Positions 11,863 through 22,590 of a stretch of DNA of 64,000 bases are shown here, piece by piece (positions within the stretch are counted from its first letter, which is position 1; every line of letters starts with the position of its first letter). The DNA is taken from contig NC_088796.1 of assembly GCF_011386835.1 (NCBI RefSeq), positions 32,629,011 through 32,693,010 on the forward strand, written 5' to 3'. A model generated the notes under the pieces. It saw only the letters and a list, made by a program, of their open reading frames with translations. It made no database searches and was not told where the DNA came from. Position numbers and translations under genes: made by a program. Source of the DNA: Chrysemys picta bellii (Eukaryota > Chordata > Testudines > Emydidae).

Positions 11863-12848
11863 TAGGGTTACCATATTTCAGCAAGCAAAAAAGAGGATGG
11901 GAGGAGCCCCGCCCTAGCCCTGCCTCCGCCCCACCCCTGCCCCTCCCACTTCCCGCCCCCCTCAGAACCCCCAACCCTCCCCCCGCTCCTTGTCCCCTGA
12001 CTGCCCCCTCCTGAGACCCTCCCTCCATCCTAACTGGCCCCCTAGGCCCTACCCCCTACCTGTACCAACCCTTATCCACACCCCCACCCCCAGACCCTAT
12101 CCAACCACTCCCCACCCCCTGACAACCCCCCCCCCGAACTCCCGACCCATCTAAACCCCTCTGCTCCCTGTCCCCTGACTGCTCTGATCCCTCTCCCCAC
12201 CCCTGCCCCCTGACAGCCCTGCCCCCAGAACACCAAACCCACCCCCCGCTCCTTGTCCCCTGACTGCCCCCTCCTGGGACCCCTGCTCCTAACTGCCCCT
12301 CAGGACTCCACCCCCTACCTAGCCTCCCTGTTCCTTGTCCCCTAACTGCCCCCTCCTAAGACCCCCCAATCCTAACTGCCCCCCAGGACCCTACCCCCTA
12401 CCTGTACCCTGACTGCCCAAAACCTTATCCACATCCCCCCCAGAAAGCTCCCCCCCCCGAACTCCCGACCCCACCCCCTCTCTTGACTGCCCCCTCCAGA
12501 ACCTCCCTGCCCCTTCTCCGACCACCTGGCCCCCTTACCCTGCCGCTCATCCCGGCACGCTGGGCGGCAGGGGAGGAGGAGCGGGGGAGGAGCTCCAGAC
12601 TGCCGGAGGCGATCTGCGAATGCAGGGAGGGAGGGAGTAATCTCTGCTGCAGGGGAAGCGGAGGAGGGGCTCTCTCTGGCTGTCGGAGCCCCATGTAAGT
12701 GGCACCATCCGGCCGGCTGCCCTGTTAGCCGCGCGCGCTCTGCATGGGTGTGGGGGGAAGTCCGGACATTTACAAATTCCCCCCGGACGCTATTTTTAGC
12801 TCAAAAAGCCGGACATGTCCGGGGGAATCCGGACGAATGGTAACCCTA
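11863..12848. mobile_element. hAT-like element with C-rich minisatellite core, 986 bp
   Basis: The termini are TAGGGTTACCAT and ATGGTAACCCTA, a perfect 12-bp inverted repeat. An identical 8-bp target duplication, ACCATGAC, sits at 11855-11862 and 12849-12856, which identifies a hAT-type insertion. The right subterminal part carries repeated GTCCGGACAT/ACATGTCCGG motifs. The interior is strongly C-rich on the plus strand and contains imperfect tandem units of roughly 80 bp that begin CCTTGTCCCCTGACTGCC (about 11989, 12252 and 12334). There is no transposase. Open frames over the array are artefacts of biased composition. Confidence 0.9.
11984..12425. repeat. C-rich minisatellite array, units near 80 bp
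   Basis: Recurring blocks TGTCCCCTGACTGCCCCCTC, CCTAACTGCCCC and ACCCCCTACCTGTACC give several degenerate copies inside the 986-bp hAT element. The complementary strand has many runs of three or more G. Confidence 0.7.
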
Positions 12849-12974
12849 ACCATGACAAATGAAGACTCAGCATTGCCGTATGCTAGTAGGTGTTAGAGGG
12901 TTTATAACAGACAAACACAACAATATTAATGCTAGAGGTGACCATCTTTCCCTGTAATCCTAAAATGAATGGAA

Positions 12975-13190
12975 AATGTCTGAGAGACATGGTGGGTGAG
13001 ATAATATATTTTCACGGATCAACTTCTGTTGATGAGAGAGATAAGCTTTTCAGCTCACAGAGAGCTCTTCTTCCATAAGCTCGAAAGCTTGTCTCTCTCC
13101 CCAATAGAAGATGGTCCAATAAAAGATATTGTCTCACCCACCTTTTCTCTCTAATATCCTGGGACTGACACAGCTATAACAACACTGGAA
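12975..13190. mobile_element. Fold-back turtle tRNA-type SINE pair
   Basis: The left half is plus-sense: GAGAGACATGGTGGGTGAGA, then CAACTTCTGTTGATGAGAGA, AAGCTTTTCAGCTC and AGCTCTTCTTCC. The right half is the same SINE inverted: CGAAAGCTTGTCTCTCTC, GGTCCAATAAAAGATATTGT and CTCACCCACCTTTTCTCTCT, ending TATCCTGGGACTGACACAGC. The two halves therefore form a head-out inverted repeat. The family is the tortoise Pol III SINE type known from turtles. It is diverged and transcriptionally inert as far as can be seen. Confidence 0.8.
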
Positions 13191-13204
13191 AAAGTTTGTT
13201 AGGC

Positions 13205-13322
13205 CACCATCTTGGCCAACACTGGAGACTGAACCAGGGACCGCCACAACTAAAGGTATGATTTTGTACAGCTTGAGTTTAAAAGCCAGACTCTACATGT
13301 AGCTAAGAGCTGTAATAGATGT
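13205..13322 (-). mobile_element. tRNA-derived SINE or tRNA-like remnant, minus strand
   Basis: The minus strand has a B-box-like GGTTCAGTCTC (13225-13235) and, about 45 nt upstream, an A-box-like segment TTAAACTCAAGCTGT (13268-13282). That is Pol III type-2 promoter spacing. The sequence does not fold into an intact tRNA that I can write down, so it is taken as a SINE head or decayed tRNA-like repeat. It lies between a fold-back SINE and a hAT element. Confidence 0.5.
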
Positions 13323-13355
13323 ACATCCTTGTAGATCAGGCAAAGAGGAAGAATG

Positions 13356-13722
13356 CAGGGCTGTCCAGAGGGGGGGGCAAGTGGGGCAATTTGCCTCAGG
13401 CCCCGGGCCCAGCAGGGGCCCTAATGAGAGTTTTTCGGGGCCCCTGGAGCGGGGTCCTTCACTCGCTCCAGAGGTCCCGGAAAACTCTTGTGCGGCCCGG
13501 GCCCCCGGAGCTTCTTCTGCTCTGGATCTTTGGCAGCAATTCCACGGTGGGGGGGTCCTTCCACTCCTGGACCCGCCACCAAAGTGCCCTGAAGACCTGC
13601 GGCGGGGGATCCTTCCGCCCCGGGAGCCGCCGCCGAAGTGCCGGGTTTTCGACGGCAATTCGGTGGCAAGGGCCCCTCGCCGCCGAAAACCCCAGGCCCC
13701 CTGAATCCTCTGGGCGGCCCTG
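13356..13722. mobile_element. GC-rich hAT MITE, 367 bp
   Basis: Ends are CAGGGCTGTCCAGA and, on the right, TCTGGGCGGCCCTG, a 14-bp inverted repeat with two mismatches. Target duplications are GAAGAATG (13348-13355) and GAAGGATG (13723-13730), 7 of 8 identical. The interior is GC- and CpG-rich. The long open frames crossing it on both strands (up to 155 codons) reflect composition and match no known protein. Confidence 0.88.
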
Positions 13723-13978
13723 GAAGGATGCACTGACTAGTGGGTTACATTACATACTTGCTCAAGAGACAGGAAGGTCACCCTGAGTATTAGCATGTAA
13801 ATATTTATCTAGCACAGTCAGTGCACAAAATACTGTACAATAGGTGAGGTATGACATGCAAGAAACAGGACCCTATGCCAAAAAGCTTAATTTAAAAGTT
13901 CAGTGAGGGGTACAAAACAATACCAAATAAATGGTGGCATGTTTTTGCTGTTAGGGTTTGAGTCTGTGTTAGAGAAGA

Positions 13979-14072
13979 AGTATGGTCTTGTGGTTAAGCC
14001 CCTGCATTGGGATTTAGAAGACCTGGGATCATTTGTTGTCTTTGCCAAGTTTCCTACGTGACCTTTGTTTCA
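13979..14072 (+). mobile_element. MIR/CORE-type SINE, 5' portion
   Basis: Plus-strand order is TATGGTCTTGTGGTTAAGCC, GATTTAGAAGACCTGGGATC, TTTGCCAAGTTTCCTACGTG, ACCTTTG. This matches the tRNA-like head and start of the core of a MIR-type SINE. The 3' half is missing. Confidence 0.65.
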
Positions 14073-14334
14073 TTGGTAATAAATAATGTGGATGGGGAAC
14101 AGGTAGCGTTGTAGGAAAGAGCTCCTCATGAAGTGTGCTGAGTGGCCAGTGTTACAATTTGTGAGATGCTTCACCTCTGGTTGCATTTCTGAGCTCTTTG
14201 GTGTCACCCAAACTAGGTGCTGCCTTAAACCTAACTTTCTTTCTGGATTAATCTTCTGCAAGTTTCCTCTCATCCAATTTCCAGTTATTTACAGGAAGTA
14301 GGCATCAACAATCTCAATCAACAATGGACTCAAG

Positions 14335-14455
14335 ACCAGATTTTTTAAATAATTTGGTGCCTAAAGATGGAGATAAATGCCTAATGAATGAACCACTGGT
14401 GCTTAGCTGCATCTTTAGGTGCTCAAATACCTTTAAAAATCTGGCCTTCAGTGCC
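14335..14455. repeat. Diverged palindromic interspersed repeat
   Basis: TTTGGTGCCTAAAGATGGAG on the left and CATCTTTAGGTGCTCAAATA on the right form an imperfect inverted pair, ending TTTAAAAATCTGGCCTT. This belongs to the group of old fold-back repeats seen elsewhere in the window. Confidence 0.5.
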
Positions 14456-14861
14456 TCTTCACTTAATTTAACTAGACAAAAGAGGAAATGTCTAATTCAC
14501 AAGTCACTGGATAAAGTTCTCCCAGCATCTCTAGAACCTCAGTGAATGATGTTGGTTAGAACCCAACCAGATACGATAGTGCCTTTCTTCCACCACAAAA
14601 GGTCAGAAGTCAATAGAAAATTTCCTTACAGAAGGAGAAATCTAATTGTTACTAAGAAGAAGAAGAAGCAGTCATTTACTAATCTGTCAGCAACCCACAT
14701 TTGAAGAATTCCACTGGAGTAGATTCTTCAGATGAAAAGCAGGAAGGCAATGTTTTTTTCACTTCCATCACAGCTATAGTACAGGACTTTAAAAACTTTC
14801 TGTGCTGCAAATGCCGTGCAATTGGTGCCAGTGGTGCTCTAATTTATGTCCCATACATACA

Positions 14862-15064
14862 GGTCTTGCCTACACAAACATTTAGTTGGCAACAAACTGG
14901 GGTGTGAATCTACCCTACACTATCTGGCTGTGGATTTACTGACACACATTAACAATTTGTTAATGCACTTTCATTAGTCTCATTTAAAAGAGGACTATAT
15001 TAAATTGTCAGCAGACAAGTGTGGGCTAGATTCACACCCCAGCTTATTGCTTGTAGACAAGCTC
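14862..15064. mobile_element. Harbinger-like MITE, about 200 bp
   Basis: The left end is GGTCTTGCCTACACAAACAT and the right end is GCTTGTAGACAAGCTC, forming an imperfect terminal inverted repeat. Subterminal GGGGTGTGAATCTACCC pairs with GGGCTAGATTCACACCCC. The flanks do not give a clear 3-bp duplication. It shares the CTTGTCTACA terminus with the element at 27067-27330. Confidence 0.6.
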
Positions 15065-17393
15065 TCAGTCTGTCATAGTCATCCATAAACCATGGTAACT
15101 TTTGAAGATGATTTATAGGGAAAGGGAGTATAGGAGGCACCGTATTGATGATCTAGCACAATAGACCATCATAAGATCATCATAATGTTCTACAAGGCCA
15201 TGGATAGAATGGCCAAACATACTATCTTGGCAATCCTCATTATAGCTATTCAGCTGCATTAAAGCACATAAAATATTTGTATTAGTGGCATTAGAGGTTC
15301 CAAAAAATTCTTTAATAGGTTATTTTACAGTAGCTGTTATTGGCCCCATTTTAAGCAAGTCTCCTTAGTTGTATCTGCAAAAATTGCAATCACATATATT
15401 TGCATTTGCAAAAATATGCACTTGTACATGTAAAGTTGGTTTTTGCATATGTAGATTTTGCATATACCTGAGGATATGCTTAGAGTCTTTCCAAGAATTA
15501 TTAGACGGGCCCACTAATGATTTTTACATTGTGTTTTTTAATGAACACAGAAGCAAGCACCTAGGGCTCAGGACTGGCATATTTTGCATTACGGCATTTC
15601 AAGCCAAATAAATAAAATTGCTTGGTGGTTTTATTCTGTGAACAAAACTCTAAAAGGGGTTCAATTAAGACCACAACAAACATATTCACTTGTGTAGTCT
15701 ACTCTGATTTGATCCCCGCTGTCCATAGGTGAAGGTCTAGTATACCAGCCAAAGGTGTTATCAAGATCCTAAATGATATCATAACTTCATAAATATATAT
15801 ATTCTTTTCAATCTAAAAGTTACTTTTCTATTTACATTTTCTGTCTTTGTCTATTTACATCTACTGTCTATTGATACTAAATGAGCGTGCCCCTCCTCTT
15901 CAATATGATTTGATTAAACATCACACCTGTTTGTACCTAAAATTCATTGAAAAATAACTTTTGGATTTCAGAATATATACTGATGTATGGGACTTACTAA
16001 GTTTAAGCAACGCACGGAGGAGAGGGGAAATGAGTGAAAATGAAAAAAGATCCCAATTTAAATAAGATTATGCAGAGGTAAGGATATTTATTTTACAGGA
16101 GTCTGCAGCACCATACATCCTTGTGCGTTACCCCCATATATATGCTGGGTCATGCCTTTTAGTACTTCAGTAACGTGGCAGAAGTAAAAGGACATATAAT
16201 TTGCTTCCAAAGATCACATGACATGTGCTGTTTCATCATGTGTACAGTATAAACTCCAAGGATTCTCAAGGGATTAAGAGAACAGGAAAGAGAGAGAGAG
16301 AAAGATGAACCACAGCTGTCATTTATTTTACTCTCAATTTTAGATTTCTTAAGTTTAAAACTGCCACTGTGATCAAAGGCCTGGCACTTAAGGCAGTCCC
16401 CAGGCAATGAAGGAGAACAACACTTTTCTGTTTAGTGTCTCCTCTCAGAATCCATAATCCAGAGGTTGCCTATGACCTCCATCATAGCAGCATTTCCTTC
16501 GATATAAGACATTGTAAAATGTATACCTTGGTAGGTGTATCACAGATATGTACTTTCCCTATATATATCAATGTGTTAAATAATACTGTATATAGAAATA
16601 TAGTTCAATATATTGAGGATTACCATTTGTTTATATAGGTCCAGATTCTCTGGTCCAGCTAAACTGTGCTCTATGAAAAGTGAGAGTGAGAGGCAAAGGT
16701 GATTTTATATCGTCTTTATCATCTACAAATCCAGCAAGTTAGTTGCTGTTTCATTTCTTCCAAACTCACAAGTCAACTTGGCCAATCCACCTTAGAAAAA
16801 CTATCTGCTAAACTTGCTGCTTTTAGAACAGTGTCATCCATCCATACAACCAGCTATGCCTGAATGGAATTCATAGCTAATGCTAAAGATAGCATCCAAG
16901 CAGCCAGGGACTCAATCTTTTAGTTAAATTTGCTAGTGCCACTGTGACTAGGTCTTCTGCACAAAACAGTTGTATAATGTACAGATTTTGCTGTTTTAAT
17001 CTTTAATCACAAACTGATATCCACTTGGGATTCATTGAAGTCCTCACAGGTCTCAAGATTCAACACACAGCTATAGATGCTAGTCAAAATCCCCAAAGGT
17101 TTTTCTTAAAAAACTAACAAATAAACACAAAAGACATACAAGCAGGAAATTCTTGATCATCAGGACTGAAATTCTCAATGACTTGCATTTCAGTTATTTT
17201 CCTCTGGGTTTTTATTCCCTCACTCATAAATCATTTCTCATGGGAGAATGTTCCCCTGAGAAAGACAAGTTGTAGTTATCCTTAGGTGAGGGCTCTCAGC
17301 CAAAGTAGATCACTAATGCCAAGAACTCACAGAGGTGGAGGAAATTCTTCAGCAATGACTCCTATTAGGCAAAGGAATTGCCCTAAATGCCTT
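15065..17393. other. AT-rich unique DNA, no gene seen
   Basis: Includes a local cluster of TTTGCA/TGCAAA words at about 15375-15470 and a short GA run near 16290. No repeat family or coding exon was recognised. Confidence 0.4.
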
Positions 17394-17560
17394 AATTGTT
17401 ATGGAGACAATGTTGGTGAGGTAATATATTTTACTGAACCAATTTCAGATGGTGAGAGATACAAGCTTTCAAGATACACAGAGCTCTTCTTCAGGTCTGG
17501 GAAAGGTAATTGTTATGAGTGTTTTGAAGGGGGAACTCTATCTGAAAATGTTTAAAAGAT
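17394..17560 (+). mobile_element. Turtle tRNA-type SINE, plus strand, 5'-truncated
   Basis: The order GGAGACAATGTTGGTGAGGT, AATATATTTTACTGAACCAA, TGGTGAGAGATACAAGCTTT, CACAGAGCTCTTCTTCAGGT, CTGGGAAAGG is the body and tail of the same SINE family as at 12975 and 45748. The tRNA-like head is missing. Confidence 0.8.
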
Positions 17561-17978
17561 ACTTGAAGGTGAAATGTTCCTCCTCTTGAACAATAAGGTG
17601 ACAAGAATATGCTGCATCTCTCCGAATGGGGACACAGGCTAAATAATGTAAAACTCTCAAAGGCGTTCCTTCAGAGATTCTCAAATCTGCCAGAAACCTG
17701 CACGTTTCTTGAAGAAGCCCTTTCTCTCAGTAATGTGATTCCCTAAAGATGCTGTCCTTTATCACCCTATATTATACTAGCTTATAGCCAGAGAATGTGC
17801 ACACTTTGGAGCAAATAATGTGTTCCTATTTGCCACAGCTCTCCAACAGTGTTAGTGGCATTTGTAATAATGTGCAAATGGATAATATATAAAAGATTGT
17901 TATGTTGTACACTTATATTCTCATCCCTAATCCAGTCTTTATGGATACTAGTAGCTGTATGGGGCATATTGAAAAACG

Positions 17979-18105
17979 TAGATTGCAAACTCCTTCTGGG
18001 GCTGCATTAGGAAACAAGTTTTCCTGTGTATTTGTACAGCGCCTAGCACAAGGGGTCCTGGATCCTTATTGGGAACTACCACAATAAAAAACAACAACAA
18101 TAATG
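17979..18105 (+). repeat. Ancient interspersed repeat with AAT-rich tail
   Basis: Phrases GATTGCAAACTCCTTCTGGG, TTTGTACAGCGCCTAGCACA and GGGGTCCTGGATCC are followed by an ACAACAACAATAAT tail. The same family lies inverted at 20517 and 36727. It is a SINE or LINE 3' end; the exact family is not known to me. Confidence 0.6.
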
Positions 18106-20038
18106 CACAGCATTCTTTTCCATAAACACCATGACAGAAGGAGTCATCACAGGAGCAAGGACATTGCAGTTTGCTGCTCTCCCATTAAAAAACAAAAAAT
18201 CACCGCTCAGTGTTCTGACATTTAAAGAAATTGCTCCTCGCACAAAGCAGGGTTTCTTGTGCTTGTATGTCAGAGGCATTATCTATCTCTACTTAATGCT
18301 GCAACTTAAAGAGGATGTGCCGCTATTGACATCTTTCCTTTGAAGTAGAGTGCAATCCTGAAGCTTTTTTTCTGTGGGGGTAAAAATCCTAAAACCAGCT
18401 CTGTCAAAACCCCGAATGAAAATCCAATTAAAGTTGTTAAGCTACAAATAATATTTTAGCACCATTCTATTTTTAACTGATTTGTACACATTAGCTAGGG
18501 CTAAGTGCTGTGGAACTTCATGTCCTCATTGCCTCATTTCTGTCATGATACATTAGTTGTGAGGTGACATAACTTGCTATGGCACAATAACCCAGTGTAG
18601 CCCAATGAAAGATAGTGCCTAAGAAACTTCACTTAAGTGCTTCTTTCCCCTTCTGATAATGCTTAGGACCCTCTGACACTATAAGTCAACTCAAATGAAT
18701 GAATACATGACAGTGCAAAGCACACAGAATTCTAGTGTGACCACAGGATTCAAAAAGAAAGGCACATTCAGCTAACTAGACATGGATATCCCAGAAACTA
18801 AGCAACATGGCTAATATTTTGGGAAACTATTATTTGGCAGTATTCAGAAACTGAAAATCCGGTGTTAGTATGGTGCAGTTTATGCCCAACTGGAGAGGGT
18901 GTGGCAGCACATTTTGTTTTCATTTTTTGAACAATTTTACTTTGAGATCTTGGACTAGAAGCTGCTTTCATAGAACATTAAAAAAAAAACAGAGAAAAAA
19001 GCTAGGTCATTGTAGGCAGGGCCCATGCTACTTGCTGGGCACAGTTCTCACTCTGTTCTTTTCTATGCATATTACTGGCACTGTTCAAATACATAATAAA
19101 TGGAAATTATAATAGTTATTGTCCCTGTGAAACTTCCAGTTATATACTCAAAAATCTGATTCTTTCCCTAAAGTGAAAATATGCTGCAATTGATCAATAC
19201 ATAACGTTCCACTGGCTCTTTTACTTTTGGGGAGGAGGGTTATAATATATATATATATATATAATGTGTGTGTGTGTGTGTGTGTGTGCATAGATATATA
19301 CACACACACACACACACACATAATGTGTTTATTGTTTTAATGAGTACAGATATTTTATGTATTCTTTGTATGGCTAAAAAAATAATAAATACAATTCAAA
19401 AAAATTCCTCCAAACAAGAATAACAAATGCATGTTAATGCATTAAAATCTTTGGCCAGTTTAAAGCACAGTTATGGTGCTGCCTTTAGAATACCTTAGAC
19501 TGCTACCACAATACATTGATTCTATTCTTGTGGTATCTAGATTATTTTAAATCTGGGATCAGCTAATTTTAAATCCAGACAGATACAAATATTTTTGTAC
19601 ACTGAATATCAATGGATTTTTCATGTACTTGAGCCACTAATGGATACTGTATAAATAATGTTGTAGTAAAATATTATGAACCTCATTGTAGCACAATAAA
19701 ATATAGATCCTGCGCTAGTAAATTAGCTTAGCTCTAGCTACAGTGATTTACACCAGCTGAGAATTTGGTCTTTTCAGCTTAGTCTCTATGGGGTCTGTGT
19801 CTCATCATGAGATACGTGAGGAAATATCATAACCAAAAAGTTTGACAAAATTAGAATTTTATTGTCACTGAGAAAATTAAATAATTAATCAAGGTCTATA
19901 ATTCCTTATTTTACCAGCACCTTCTTGTCTCAAGATAACTGCAATTCCCTTTGTGCCGCTAACATGGCATCAAAGAGCTCACAAAATAGTTCTAATAATT
20001 TTAGCAAAGTAAAAAGAGGCTTGTCTCCCCTGACAGAA
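18106..20038. other. AT-rich unique DNA with a compound microsatellite
   Basis: No coding exon or dated repeat was recognised apart from the TA/TG/CA microsatellite at 19241-19320. A motif at about 19740-19770 (TGATTTACACCAGCTGAGAA) recalls the old palindromic repeats but is short. Confidence 0.4.
19241..19320. repeat. Compound microsatellite (TA)n(TG)12...(CA)n
   Basis: TA repeats (19241-19263) run into twelve TG units (19265-19288), a CATAGATATATA spacer, then about ten CA units (19301-19320). The TG and CA tracts are inverted complements and can pair. Alternating purine-pyrimidine tracts are also prone to Z-DNA. Confidence 0.9.
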
Positions 20039-20040
20039 AG

Positions 20041-20215
20041 CAGGCAGTACGATGATTAGGGTACTAGCCTAGGATTTAGGAGACATTGGTTTAAGTTCCT
20101 GCGCTGCTAGATATTTCCTGTGAGACATTTAGTTTCTCTGTGCTTCAGTTCCCATCTGTAAAATTGAGATAGCACTTCCCTACCTCCCTGGGATGCTTTT
20201 TAAAAAACATCTAAA
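20041..20215 (+). mobile_element. MIR/CORE-type SINE, plus strand
   Basis: Contains GATTAGGGTACTAGCCTAGG, TTTAGGAGACATTGGTTTAA, TTCTCTGTGCTTCAGTTCCC, ATCTGTAAAATTGAGATAGC and ACTTCCCTACCTCCCTGGGA. This is the full head-to-core order of a MIR-like SINE, with moderate divergence. Confidence 0.75.
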
Positions 20216-20516
20216 TACTTATTTAACTAGAACCATCTCTCAAGCAAATGCCCATTTTATGGCCTGTTTTGAAGGACTTCTTTCTTTTAATTTTCGTGGT
20301 CTCAGAGCAACTAGGATATCTGAAGTGAAGGATGGAATATTAGCCTTAATTTTGAATACTATATTGGAATCATGCAAATTTCTTTCATGTCAGTTGAAGG
20401 AACCTATGGTGCATTAGGGAAGTACTAGTGGGACTGCAAAGTTTCATGCCAAGTTCTCTTATACCCAGAAAATGCAGCAGATGATTACCGAAGTGCTAGT
20501 CATTATTATGTTGCCG

Positions 20517-20620
20517 TTTTTATTGTTATTATTATTGTTGTTGTTGCTGTTATTTATTTGTATTGCAAGTGGCCCCAATCAAGGTTCAGAGTCTCACTGT
20601 GCTCGGTGCTGTATCATATC
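20517..20620 (-). repeat. Ancient interspersed repeat with AAT tail, minus strand
   Basis: A TTATTATTATTGTTGTTG tract is followed by TTTGTATTGCAAGTGGCCCC, AATCAAGGTTCAGAG and GTGCTCGGTGCTGTA. This is the inverted form of the family at 17979. Confidence 0.6.
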
Positions 20621-22258
20621 TGACAACTGAGGTGTTTGAGAGGTTACTGTAGATGCGATAGACTACAATAAAAGACAAAATGAGACGAATGGCAGAACAA
20701 CTCTGCAGAAAGAACATTGTGTCATGTGGCCCAACTGTAAAATAGAAAAATTGCATGTAATTATTTTCCAAGCTGAGTGTGATGATGTGAAAGGGAAGAA
20801 CTAATGATGATGCACTTTGCTTGTTAGAGGCTTTTCTTTCCAGTGAGCTCAAGGTTACAAGAAGTGCTCTTCACTTGGGTATTTTTTTTTCCTCCTTCCA
20901 CAAGAAATGTAATGGCCACAAATAAATTCTGCACAGAGGGAGTTAATAATGCTCTAAAGATGTTGTGAAATAATTTTAGTTACCAAAGCCAGAAATACAG
21001 GCCTGGCAATAATTTTTCCTGTCTTCAGGCATCCTGTATTGATTGATTAATTATTCTACCAATGAACTAACAAATATTGACCTTATACAGTTGAGCAGCA
21101 TTTAGCCAAAAGTCAGTAATCTACATTGATCACTTAATGGAACATCAAAGCTCAGCATCTCTGACAGTTTTATGTCATTCAGCAAAAATCTGTCTATGCT
21201 TTGACGATACCTTGACCTTTCTTATTAGGCATTCTTTGCAGAAACTAACAGCAATAATAAAATTAAACCTTGTGGATAATGTTTTGTTATGTGGAGTGAA
21301 ACTATTACTGTCACATGGTGCTTCCAGCAGATTTATCAACTAGCAGGATCACATATTTTTTCAAACTAAAAAGCAATCTTCTAGCATGTGATTGGGCATG
21401 GATGAGAATTAATTACAACTGACTGTAAAACTATGAAAAAAATAGAAACCAGAAAAAATGTTGTTGTATGTCAGAAACTTTAAAAGCTAAAATTGTAAAC
21501 ATTCTGCCCTTATGAGTCTTCTTAGGAGATGGGGTGGGGTGGGGGAAGTGAGTGCTAACAGCTGCGTGATGGGTTTCTGACCCAGCCTTCCTCTTCAGGG
21601 TATTAGGGCAACACATTCTTCAGTACTCTTCACTGCTGCTCCAAAAAGAAGTTGTATGTTAGTGCCTGGCACCTGAATACCCCCCAAGGCAGCTCACCAC
21701 AAACCCTTGACATTGTCAGACAGTAGTGAGACTAGAAAACGTACATTGACTCTTTGAATGCTATGAGGCAGTGATAGAGCACCAGGGTATGAGAAACACC
21801 AGGTCCTGCTTGGAAATGGGCTTTCCCCAGAGCCTAGGAAGTCTGGACAAGGTTTTTCCTGCATTTTGCTGGGTTATCTTGTAGGCCAGTGCAACATAGG
21901 CATTGGTGGCCCATGGCACCAAATGGTACAGTTCAGTGGAGTGGGAGGAGTGTTTTCCTGTCTACCAGCTGCCACAGGGTAGAACAGCAAGCTACCAGCC
22001 CTAGAACAGCCTTCCTTGGAGTGGGGCAATGGGCTTCTTTCCAGCCATAAACAGAAAATGGAGAGGCATTCTGCATCTCCAAGAGATATGACAGGTAAGG
22101 GCAGGTAGCCTGAGGTTTGCGGGGGAAAAGATGAAGTCTAGGGGCTAAGAGGGGCTGCCATCTTCATTCTCAAACCTCCAGGAACAATGAAGGGGCTGAG
22201 GGAGCTGATGGAGGCTATTCCTTCTCCTCCTCCCTACAAGGGGACAAGGTAAGAGATC
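20621..22258. other. Unique DNA, no gene seen
   Basis: Moderately AT-rich at first, more mixed after 21650. No repeat family or convincing exon was recognised. Confidence 0.4.
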
Positions 22259-22266
22259 CTCTTATT

Positions 22267-22582
22267 TAGGGTGACTATATTTCCCAAAGGGAAAATGGGA
22301 CACTGCCTCGGGCTAGCCCTTGCCTCCCCCATGTGGGGCTGACCTGAGCTGCTCATCTCAGCCCTCCTCCCCCACGCGAGGTTGGCATCACTGCTCGCTG
22401 AAGCCCTGCCTGTTCCCTGCCCATGCCCTGCCTTCCTGCCCTGCGTGGGGCTGGCATCACTGCTCGCCCTCTGCATCTGACTTTTTTGACAAAAGCGGGC
22501 TTTTGCCAAAAAAGTCAGGACAGTTGGAATAGGGCTTTAAAAAGGGACTGTCCTGGCTAAAATGGAACATACGGTCACCCAT
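22267..22582. mobile_element. hAT MITE, 316 bp
   Basis: The left end is TAGGGTGACTATATTTCCC and the right end is ACGGTCACCCAT, forming an imperfect terminal inverted repeat with the two outermost bases mismatched. An identical 8-bp duplication, CTCTTATT, lies at 22259-22266 and 22583-22590. The interior has a repeated GGCATCACTGCTCGC block (about 22383 and 22452) and a subterminal AAAAGTCAGGACAG near the right end. There is no transposase. Confidence 0.85.
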
Positions 22583-22590
22583 CTCTTATT

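Noticed and set aside
13205..13322. Functional tRNA gene
   Set aside because: Box-like words are present, but no intact cloverleaf or terminator was evident.
13319..13786. Plus-strand open frame of 155 codons, with a 146-codon frame on the other strand
   Set aside because: Both span the GC-rich MITE at 13356-13722 and its target duplication. Openness follows from the lack of AT-rich stop codons.
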